A stretch of 64,000 nt of DNA from Acanthopleura granulata (lineage: Eukaryota; Mollusca; Polyplacophora; Chitonida; Chitonidae), in contig JABBOT010000014.1 in NCBI GenBank assembly GCA_016165875.1, forward strand, positions 2,801,857-2,865,856, in the 5' to 3' direction. Positions 37,301 through 49,300 of the stretch are shown here, piece after piece. Both the position numbers and the translations under genes were made by a program. The notes under the pieces were generated by a model. It made no database searches, was not told the origin of the DNA, and saw only the letters and a program-made list of their open reading frames with translations. Within the stretch, counting starts at the first letter, position 1, and each line of letters begins with the position of its first letter.

Positions 37301-40300
37301 GATGTTTGCCAGGAGATTGTGGGTACACTGGTCACCCACATGGGGAGTGGGTTTGAGGGAGAGATTGACGCCTCCTTAGACATCCTGACCAGCCTGGTGG
37401 ACACCCACCCTAGGAGCATGACACCTTTTGCTGTCTTTGTGAAGGTGAGTCTGCACATGTGGTTGTAATAAATGCTGTTTGTTTCTGCCGCTTGTAGCCA
37501 GCATTTTTGTTCTGGCTTCTAAACCATTATCCTACACCCGGCTCATGAATGACTGGCCAGAAAATGTTACTGGTGTTTTATGTTTTGTTTTTGTTTTTCG
37601 AGGGGAGTGGGTGAACCAAAGCTGTTAACAATGCTAGTGTGAAAGAAAGATATGGTGATGGATTTTTCTGTGCATCTAAACAATCAAAAAGGTAGAAATT
37701 AAAGGTGTTTAATTTGTACATTGTGTATTTATGGGATTAAATTTTTCATTAAGCATTTGTCTTTAATATTGTTTTCCTCTCTGCCTTTACATTAGGCACA
37801 TCAGTTTGCAGAAGTATTGAAAGAAAACGAAGTTCTTTTCTGCAATGGAATTAGGTGAGCGTGCGATAAATACAAGGCATCATTAACATATCAACCTTTC
37901 GTCCAGTCCTTGTGATTTTTGCTCACATGTATTTTTCGTCATTTTCAGGGTGTGTTGGACTACCTTGATAACCTGACAATTGTACAGATAAGGAAGCTGT
38001 ACTCTATGCTAAGTGATATGGCCTTCAGAAACCCAAACGACGGAGCCCTCATACAGGTAACTAGGGGGGTGCCTGGAATAATGTCGCATGTGACTGGGAA
38101 TAATGTTACATATGGCTTGGTATGATGTGTCATATATAGCTTGGAATGACATCACACATAGCTGGGGATAATGTCACATGAAAAGTGAAAAACAAATATG
38201 TACATTTGTTGTGGAACTGAATTTTATGTTGTTTTTGCAATTGAGTGTAACTTGCCCGGAAAGACTGGGCTGTTGTGTAGGCCAGTGTATATGGTACATT
38301 CGCATCTCGCCTACTTTTTGAACTCGCCTAGTCCCATATTTCTAACCGGGGGATTAGGAAAGGGTTAACCCTACACGGCACCGTTAACATTCATGAGAGA
38401 ACAGACAGTTTTAAAGGTGTTCACGTCTTAGATGGAATGACACAGTTAACGAGGTTCAGTTGATTACAGTGACACATTTAACGAGGTTCAGTTGATTACA
38501 GTGACACATTTAACGAGGTTCAGTTGATTACAGTGACACATTTAACGAGGTTCAGTTGATTACAGTGACACATTTAACGAGGTTCAGTTGATTACAGTGA
38601 CACATTTAACGAGGTTCAGTTGATTACAGTGACACATTTAAGGAGGTTCAGTTGATTACAGTGACACTTATCAGTTCTGGAGTATCTGATCATCACTCAC
38701 AGAACATATAAATATGCTTTCCATGGTTTGGGAAATTCACTCTTGCTGTATGATAGCACAGGCAGCACAGAGATCAGCTTTACACCTTCCCAGCGAGGTG
38801 GACGTCTTCTTGTCCGGAATGCCTATACTCACAGAATTAACTGCAGAAAAGATGACTGGATAGCATGGAAATGTACGGTAAATGGCTCTCCTTGCACACT
38901 CTGTGCTAGGAATGACCTCATCTCCAGAGTCTGTCAAGGTGATATCCATGTACCAAACAGTTTTACTGTCGTGCAGAGTATTCGGAAACGAGCTTTTAGA
39001 CAGATAGCACCTATACCAACCATATATATAGAAGAACTAGTTAATCTCTGAATAGATGAAGCTGCAGGCCAGTCTGAAATGGCCAGAAACCTCCCAGCTT
39101 TTGAGCAAATGAAAGTCACCTTACAGACAACGGAAAAAGATTATGCCTCCCATGCAGTCAACCAGAAAAGACTTCATTCTTCAGGGAGAGTGGACGCAGA
39201 CTTTGACGGGAAAAGACTGGCCAGCGATGATGAGGAGGGTAAGGTTCTCACGTTCAGCACAGAATCCAATCTACAAATCAAAATCTCTGTCAGCAGCACC
39301 AGTTGTCTACGGAGATGGGACCTTCTTCTCCACACCACCCATTTTTCAGCCGATCTACACCTTGCATGTTTTTGTGGAGGGCATGATGTTCCCCTTAGTA
39401 TTCTGTCTTCTACCGAACAACACCCAGTCCCTCCATAAAAGGGTATTACGGATCTTAAGAGATTCCATGGCGGCGAGGAATATCAGTTTCAATCCCGCCC
39501 ATTTCCAGATGTATTATGAACTTGCTACCCATTAAACCGTGCGAGAAATCTTCCCCGACAAAGAAGTCAGAGAATGTTTTTCTCATTATGCGCATTGCAT
39601 ATGAAGACGCGTCCAGAAAGAGGGTCTCCAGAGGTTCTACCTGACCGACGGTGAGCTTTGCAAGTTCGTTTGCCGTATCAGTGTTCTACCCCTACTGCAA
39701 CTTAATAAGCTGGACGTTGTTTGGATGGAAAGTAAGCCAAATGTGCCAATCACTGAAGTCGCTTCAAGCCTGGCCGATTACGTCACTCAAACTTGATTGG
39801 AAGGCCACTTTTTCTCCCCACTGTCTGGAATCAACACAGAAATGATGGACCTCGCACAAGAAATCATCTGAAGGGATGGCGCAGAAAACTGAACATTGTT
39901 GCAATGAAGGCACATTTCTGCTGTGTGTAATCCTTGTGTTAATCCGACTGATACCCGGGGACAGCTTCTAATCCATCTGGACCGCTGTTCGCATTTCGCA
40001 TAACCAAGTTTAGGTAGGCAGACTTGCAAAGTATGCAAAACAGCCTTGCTGGCAGGTCAATACCACCCGCTCTGAGTGGTCGCGTAAGACCTGTGCGATC
40101 TTCCTGACTTACCTCAGGGTGTCTAAATTACAGAGTGTCCCATTTTATGGAGAAGTACGATAGTTTGTGTATGTGTGTAAATGTGTTGTATTTTCAACAG
40201 GATGACCTCCATATTGTGATCCACAAGCAGCTGTCAAACCACGACGAAAAGTGAGTTGTACATTTGTCGAAATCTTTGTTGAAAAGTGTGGACATTCAGG

Positions 40301-43300
40301 TTTCTGACATCTGACAGTGAGTTGCAACTGTATTATTGTAAGACGTTCTAACTGGGGGTAAGTGATTTTTTTTTTTTCACCCATGGACTGAGGACTGCTA
40401 AGTGTGGAGGTTGAAAATTGAATATGTCAGAATTTTGCATGTCTGTATGCATTTTGTGGAAAAATTCAAAGACAACTTGAGAATTTGGAGTGAAAAAAAG
40501 TGCTCTTAATCTCCGTAGTACATGTATCACGGAATCATGATATGAGATACTTTTTATGCTACCAGTGTGACGATGTAACGATACAATCAGTGTTGTCATT
40601 GTAAGTTTTGGAAAAATAATATCTTTTTTGCTCAGTGTTATTTACGTAAAATACATTTGCATCTGTTGTTCAGGCTTTAAAGGCAATTATGTCAGCCTAC
40701 ATAAAGTTCTGCGAATATTACGTAGGCTCAGATTTGGTTGTGTGTGTGAAAATACAGGGTGTCCCAAAAAAATGTACTCACTGTTCTACTGCCCAATATT
40801 TGTAATAATAATAAATGAATAATTAGAAATTATTATTACTTATTACAAATTTTCTTTCTTCAAAAGTTAGTCATACGTCTGCGATTATTTAAGGTTAGTT
40901 GCACCTGAAACAAAAAATATGAGTAATGGGCAGTGGACGGGTGAGTACATTTTTTTGAGACACCCTGTATGTGTCCCATGTGGGAAAGTTTCATACTTGC
41001 TTGCTAAAGGTGGATGGTTTACTGCAGGCATTCCAGTTTCCTTGCTCAGTTTAACTACTCCAAATGATCTAAGATTTGTCCAAAAAAGCGTATTTTTACA
41101 GGTAAATAAACATCGTAAGATGTTACATTTTGGTGCTGAAACTTACATTTTCTAGTTGAATATCCGACCTGCCAAACAAACCTTAAAACACCTTCCTACA
41201 ATCAATAGAACTCTCAGAATCGGAGAAAATAAGTAACTTAGTCACCTGAGGCTCAGAATACTTCGACAAAGCTACATGCACAGGGTGCGCCCATTTTGCA
41301 CCAGCTGAAAATCACGTGGACAAATTATTTATGTATGTTAAAGAAATGTAACTTCGAAGGCGAAATATCTTTTTCATACAACATGTGCGAGAGTCTGTTT
41401 TCCAAATCTGTTTCTAAGGGAAAAAGTTTCTTGCTTTGACTAGTATTAAGAATACAATTCTGCTGGACAATAATTATTTACCGTTTTCTGCCTCAAAATA
41501 TTTGGGTTCACGTTGTGTACGTCACATACAAAAGTTGGGTGCAGCGGCCATTTTTCACATGCTTACGTGCACGTGTGCGTGCATTATTTCAAGCATGTCA
41601 TGGACGAAATTTTAGATTACTTAGGGTTAACACTCTTAAGCATCCCATTAAAAAGTAGTCAAATAACACGTTTACACCATCTTCCACAACCGTGACCGTG
41701 CAACTACTTTACAACTTTGTGGAATATACATCGACTTCGATAAAAGTTGAAATCTACATTTTCACGGAAGAAATTCATTGTACTGTCATTTAGACGGACC
41801 TAATATCGACAGGTTAAAACCAATCGACAAGCAGACGGTATATTTCCATGGATCAACAAGTTTTACGAGAAAATAACACTTGTATATGGATCGATAGTCT
41901 TATAGTAAAATTCAGTGAGCAGACAATCTGTGGATTTCTTGCACAGTGGTTTGAACAAAGGATGGTTGTCTCTTCAGATATCGTCGAATGGGTGTGATCG
42001 GGGCAGTCATGGTGGTGAAAAGTATGGCCTACGCTAATCCTGGTAACCATGGTGATGGAGAAGGGGAGGCCACTGTGTCAGAAGATGTGTACAGACAGGT
42101 CATCAGTCTGTTACAGCTAGTGAAAACGAGTGTCGCCAAGAGCCCCGAAGCCACGGCCTTGTTCATGGATGAATTGTCGACAGTGATCGCTATGGGCCAT
42201 CTCGATTCTAGAGTTGAAGTAAGCAATATTTAATAACATTTAATTATGGTACGTGAACAGTTAATTTTAGTAGTGGAAGCATAAGAGTTCCTCTGGGCTC
42301 CGCCTGGTTTCCTCCCACAAAAATGCTGGGCGATAGTCGTATAAGTGAAATATTCTTGAGTATGGCTTAAAATGTCAAACATATAAATAAGTAATAAAAC
42401 ATAAGAGTGGGAAAAAAGTTGTTGGTTTTTTGTTGTTTTGTTTTTGTTTTTGTTTTATAGTTTTTTCGTTTTTCGTCATAAATGATGATGGTTTTCATCA
42501 CATCTGTCATGCTTATGTGGAGTGTGGATGGGGACAACTTGTACCACAAGAGACATCTCTTTAATTTTATACTTGCATTTCAACAATTTTTGACAACGCA
42601 AACTTAGTGCAGCTAGGACTTCATATGCAGGATCTCTGAGGGCTGATTATTCATATGGTTGAGTTAGTATATGAGTTGTGTCTTACTCTTGTAGTTCCTG
42701 AAACATTAAAATGGTCAAGCTTTTTTTTTTTCCAATGCCGAGAACTGAGAGATGGACGAAGGGATTTGTGTCGTCCCTCATTCTGTCATTCCATCGCAGA
42801 AACAGTGTCTTTACTCTAACTACAAACTGTGCTGTTAAGACCATGAAAGTGGGGCGACATTGATGAGCGTGCGGCTGAGAATGGTGTCCAGATGAGTAAA
42901 ACGGTCTGGCCGCCATGGCATTCTTCGTTTTCCAGTTGTTTAACATTATCTAAACATTTTGATGTGTAATTCATCCAAGTTTGTGCATATTTGCAAGATG
43001 TGTGTTCATCCACATCCCGGGGGCGTTATTCCCTGCAGACTGATGCAGTTATACTTTTTGTGAAGCCCTCAATTAGGGGAGTTTTGAGTTCGAACTCTTT
43101 TATCGTTCAAGGTAAGAAAAGCCCAGCTGTACCATGTGACCTGTCAAAAATGTAAGGCAACTATTTCTGATTACATTTACTATAACATGGGCTTCTAAGA
43201 AAAGTGTCAAAAAAGTTAATAAGATTAGACGTACAACAGGGAAAATTGAGGTGCTGGAAGTTTTTTAATTTAAGAAGCTCCTGATTGAAGGAGAGATCAT

Positions 43301-46300
43301 TTGTACCTCCCTAACACAGTGAAACAGGTGATTGGTAACAAAACTGCCAGACATTTTGGACAAGTCATATGACACAGTTGAATTCTTTTTACGTTCTTTG
43401 ACAAATGAGTTCAAACTCGAAACTACCCTATTGGCCAACCAATCCAATGTAGTTTTGTTTTCTGAATCATATCAAAGAAAAGCTGCAAAAATCTTTCGAA
43501 CTTGACATACAACTATTCTAAGAGCACAAGTCCAGTTGTGTACCACACTAGTAATGGCTTTTGGCTGCCTTAAACCATAATCACTCATTCATTTAATTTT
43601 GACTGCCTCAGTGGCCTGGTGGTTAGAGCGTCCGCCTCAAGGCCGGGAGATCCAGGCTCAATCCTGGGTCTGGTCATACCAAAGACTTTGAAAATGGTAC
43701 TTGTTGCTGCCTCGCGTGGCGCTTAGCATTGAGTGGTTGGAGCAAGGAAACAGGACTGGTCGGTTCGGTGTCAGTATAATGTGACTGGATGGGGTGTCAC
43801 GTCTGGTGTCTTCAGAATGATGTTCCAGTGGCGGCAGCACTTTGGTGGCACGGACTCGCCCTGCCACAAGAAGACACACTATAAGTACACACCAGAAGGA
43901 CTCCACCTCGTCATATGACTGAAACACTGTTAAGTATGACGTTAAGCCCCAAGTACACACTCACTCATTTAATTTTTTATAGCCAAATTCATGTAGCCCT
44001 GTCATTTCAGGCATGGATTGGAGACAATGTGACCAGTGATTTTCAGGATGATTTTGTGGTGGACATTGAGGCTGACAACTTGACCAGGTAAACAAAAAAG
44101 ATCTGTTTCTGTCATTTTTTATGTAAAAGAAACTGTTTGATTCATTCTAAAGCTGTTTTCTTCAATGCGAAGGTAAATACATATAGACTGTTAGCTTCGT
44201 TTTCCAGCCATGTGTGAAATAAACTGCTTCGTTTTCGATGTGAAATAAGCAGTCTGTTGCATGGCCTTGTTTTTGAGGTAAAGTAAGCTGTAGGACTCAT
44301 TTGTGTGTGGCGTCTGTATGGGAAGTGTTGGGCTTTCCTAAGATCAGTGAAATTCTCAGAATCCTGGCCAATGGGTGAAATGTAAGGTCACTCATATTTT
44401 ATTGTCCCTCGTCATACAGGAGACAGGTTGATTTTCTGGTAGGCTGAAGACAGGCAGCATTGTGAACCGTACAAAGGAAAGAGTTAAACATGTTCAAATA
44501 ACTGAAGTTTGAGTCTTTATGGAACAAAAAGTTTTGCCCAAAGCTTTCTAGTTTTGGGATGGGAGAAGTTTTGTCTTCAAATCCAGTTTATTAGGGCGCA
44601 TATACTTTAATAAATCTTGATTTTAAACTTTAATAATGCCTGCTGTTGGGTAAAACAACAATCAAAAAAGAAAACAAAAATAAACAAATGAAATGTATAT
44701 TACTTTGAAACAATATATAGAAGTTTTTTGTATAATTTATTACAGAGACATACTGGTTCCCATGGCTTTGATGTTTGACCTAAATGATGAAGCAGAGGCT
44801 GATATTGCCATAAATCTTCTGCCCTTGATCGTCCAATCTTACGAAAATGTCAACAGGACCGACCACAGCATGGGAAGAAAGTAGGTTATGTTCTCAGAAT
44901 CTTCCCTTTATTGTTTAGCAGCAGATCTGATATGTATTTCAAGTGCTGCCCAGCAGGGTTTTTCAACCAGTCAGAAGGTACTGGGTTGCTTTCTGTTGTA
45001 TGATAGGCAAAGACTGAACCTGTCTTGTTGTGAGGAAATGGGGGCCTTTGTCAGCTCACATTGTTGAAGAGTTCGCGTGCTGCGTCGGAGCAACCTCTCG
45101 CCATTGAGGTGTCGAGTTGAAATCCTTCTAAAGTCTGGAGGTTTTCCTGGTTTCTAGCAGAACTAGGGTGTTGCAAACAGTTCACTTCTGTTTCGTTGGC
45201 CTATAAACGTGACTTCTGTCATATGAGCACAAATTTATTGACTATGGTGTTAAACACCAAAGAAATAAAGAAATTAATAAATTTGTTATGGGGAAACATG
45301 GTTGAAATATTTTGCTTTTGTGCTCTTCAAATTTAATAACATCAAGGGTAAATAAAAGCTGAAAATTTGTTATGGGGAACATAACTGAAATATTTTGCTT
45401 TTGTGCTCTTCAAATTTAATAGCATCAAGGGTAAATAAAGGCTGAAAATTTGTTATGGGGAAAACATAACTGAAATATTTTGCTTTTGTGCTCTTCAAAT
45501 TTAATAGCATCATGGGTAAATAAAAGCTGAAAATTTGTTATGGGGAAACATAATTGAAATATTTTGCTTTTGTGCTCTTCAAATTTAATAGCATCATGGG
45601 TAAATAAAAGCTGAAAATTTGTTATGGGGAAACATAATTGAAATATTTTGCTTTTGTGCTCTTCAAATTTAATTGCATTCTGGGTAAATAAAAGGTGAAT
45701 ACCAAATTACCTCTATCTATAAATCGAACAGCTATTGCAATGCATATATGAACTGTTATGGAGTAAAGCATTAAACACCAATCAAATAAATATAAAATAA
45801 ACAGATTAAACGTCTAGAAGATTTGCCAACATGTTTCTGATGGTCATTTCTCTTTTTGATTTGTGAGGAAAAGTAATAAAACTTTATATGTCGGTCAACA
45901 ATAAGGATGACTACATGTGGCGACATAAAAGATCAAGGAACATGTGGGTGATGCCAGGATGAAAAACATGTACATGTAAGAAAATGGTTGTCTCAGGTTT
46001 TCATACTGAAGTTCCCACATTATTGATGTGTTTCGAACAACTGTGTTGCAAACAAATTTACATGCTGTATGTAATTTACAGGGTTCCATCGCCGACCTGC
46101 TTGGCAGCTCATTTCCGTCTGGTCAGAATCTGTGAGCAGAAACTGCAAAGTAATGATCTGGAAGGGATCGATGCTCTGTTAGGTGAGCTAGGTTTTCTAT
46201 TGCAGGGGGGCTGGTGTGGTTAGCATACTAGCATGCGGAAGTGTCCAGGAGCCTCTCACCAATGCAGTCCCTGTGAGTTCAAGTCCAACTCTAGCTGGCT

Positions 46301-49300
46301 TCCTCCCTGGTCGTACGTAGGAAGGTCTGCCAACAACCTGCGGATGACTTTCCCTTTGCAATGCACTGCCCGGCACTCTGTATTTCTGTGTAAAAGTAAC
46401 ACTGCTGTTTTAATGTTTATTGTCGCGTATTTGTGGGTTATCTGGATAGTAAGAATGAGACAAATATTTGTGCATAGTTAAAATATCTGTAGTATAAAAC
46501 AGGAATACCATCAGCCTACCAATTATATTTGGGTGTGTTTTGTGGATACACCTTTTCTCATGAAGATGTGAACAGCACACATTGTTTGGGCGTCTTTATG
46601 GATATCTCTGTATTCGTAAGAGCCCAAACTGAGGCCAGCGGATCTTGGTCTCTTGTTTGTCGTCGTAATATTTTGGAATTCCGTACTTGTGTGAGCAGCG
46701 GGTTAGTCTCAACTTTTCGTTATCATTATTTGCCTGGATGCCTGTGATATTTCATCTTTTGTGACAGTTTCTGGCATAAAAGAAAATAATGAGTTCTGGT
46801 GTGGGAGGGAGGGTGGTAAAATAACTTACTAGCAGTAATGGGTAACAAAGAATCAGTGTGAATCACCTGATATATCAAATATATTCATAGGAGACTAAAT
46901 AACTAAGGTAGTGATGTACATGGGCCTGAATGTTGCAGGTTGCCCTCTCTACGTGTGTCAGGAAGGGCTAGAAGAAAAGATGAAGAGTCTGTCCTCCAGG
47001 GAGAGAGATGTCATCTGTAACACACTCTTCCAGACCATTAACTGGTTCAGAGAGGTGCGTTTGTGGCCTTCGTGAATTTCAAAGGAGACCGAATTTCTTG
47101 TACATCTTGTCACTCTGTTTAAAGGCCACAGAATGAACGTAATAAATCCAGTTTCACTTCAAATAAGAAGAAGGAGAAAAGAAAAGAATCGTCTGAAAGA
47201 ATACATGTCTTTGAATGACTTTGTCTTTACTTTGTGTGCGCCACTTGGACATGTTGTAAATTGAAATAAATGAAAATTGTTCAAAATGAACAAAAACACA
47301 AAAGTTAGCAATTTTCTCAGGCACCATGGGATGCGTTCTAAAACCTGAGTGTGATCCAAGTGAAACAAAAACACAAAAGTTAGCAATTTTCTCAGGCACC
47401 TTGGGATGCGCTCTAAAACCTGAGTGTGATCCAAGTGAAACAAAAACACAAAAGTTAGCAATTTTCTGAGGCACCCTGGGATGCGCTATAAAACTTGAGT
47501 GTGATTCAAGTGAAACAAAAACACAAAAGTTAGCAATTTTCTCAGGCACCCTGGGATGCGCTATAAAACCTGAGTGTGAGCCAAGTGAAACAAAAACACA
47601 AAAGTTAATAATTTTCTCAGGCACCTTGGGATGCGTTCTAAAACCTGAGTGTGATCCAAGTGAAACAAAAACACAAAAGTTAGCAATTTTCTCAGGCACC
47701 CTGGGATGCGCTATAAAACCTGAGTGTGATCCAAGTGAAACAAAAACACAAAAGTTAGCAATTTTCTCAGGCACCCTGGGATGCGCTATAAAACCTGAGT
47801 GTGATCCAAGTGAAACAAAAACACAAAAGTTAGCAATTTTCTCAGGCACCCTGGGATGCGCTATAAAACCTGAGTGTGATCCAAGTGAAACAAAAACACA
47901 AAAGTTAGCAATTTTCTCAGGCACCTTGGGATGCGTTCTAAAACCTGAGTGTGATCCAAGTGAAACAAAAACACAAAAGTTAGCAATTTTCTCAGGCACC
48001 TTGGGATGCGCTCTAAAACCTGATTGTGATCCAAGTGAAACAAAAACACAAAAGTTAGCAATTTTCTCAGGCACCCTGGGATGCGTTATAAAACTTGAGT
48101 GTGATTCAAGTGAAACAAAAACACAAAAGTTAGCAATTTTCTCAGGCACCATGGGATGCGCTATAAAACCTGAGTGTGATCCAAGTGAAACAAAAACACA
48201 AAAGCTAGCAATTTTCTCAGGCACCATGGGATGCGCTCTAAAACCTGATTGTGATCCAAGTGAAACAAAAACACAAAAGTTAGCAATTTTCTCAGGCACC
48301 CTGGGATGCGTTATAAAACTTGAGTGTGATTCAAGTGAAACAAAAACACAAAAGTTAGCAATTTTCTCAGGCACCATGGGATGCGCTATAAAACCTGAGT
48401 GTGATCCAAGTGAAACAAAAACACAAAAGTTAGCAATTTTCTCAGGCACCATGGGATGCACTCTAAAACCTGAGTGTGATCCAAGTGAAACAAAAACACA
48501 AAAGTTAGCAATTTTCTCAGGCACCCTGGGATGCACTCTAAAACCTGAGTGTGATCCAAGTGAAACAAAAACACAAAAGTTAGCAATTTTCTCAGGCACC
48601 CTGGGATGCACTCTAAAACCTGAGTGTGATCCAAGTGAAACAAAAACACAAAAGTTAGCAATTTTCTCAGGCACCCTGGGATGCACTCTAAAACCTGAGT
48701 GTGATCCAAGTGAAACAAAAACACAAAAGTTAGCAATTTTTTCAGGCACCATGGGATGCACTCTAAAACCTGAGTGTGATCCAAGTGAAACAAAAACACA
48801 AAAGTTAGCAATTTTCTCAGGCACCCTGGGATGCGCTATAAAACCTGAGTGTGATCCAAGTGAAACAAAAACACAAAAGTTAGCAATTTTCTCAGGCACC
48901 ATGGGATACGCTATAAAACCTGAGTGTGATTCAAGTGAAACAAAAACACAAAAGTTAGCAATTTTCTCAGGCACCATGGGATGCGCTCTAAAGCCTGAGT
49001 TTGATCCAAGTGAAACAAAAACACAAAAGTTAGCAATTTTCTCAGGCACCTTGGGATGCACTCTAAAACCTGAGTGTGATCCAAGTGAAACAATTCTGAG
49101 TATGGCATTTACATCAGTAAAAGAAATGAAAAATTTTCAGTGAAATTTTTTTAATGATAATCTGGGGTTTGGTAGCTAATTGCTTATTAGAAACTGAATT
49201 TAAGCAAATCGGAAAACTCGATATTTTTTCGTCACTAATGTATCAAAAATTTGTTTGGTGAAAACTCGATACAGAATTTGTCCGAAACTCAGCAGGAAAA

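Noticed and set aside
43601..43680. tRNA gene
   Set aside because: A- and B-box-like words are present, but the cloverleaf is degenerate and continues into a SINE body with target duplication.
46210..46280. tRNA gene
   Set aside because: Same reasoning: tRNA-like head of SINE family A, no intact acceptor stem seen.
47154..49143. Frames of 505 aa (plus) and 635 aa (minus) as repeat-protein genes
   Set aside because: They coincide exactly with a 75-bp array whose period is a multiple of three; open on both strands, inside a FANCD2 intron, with no splice or homology support.
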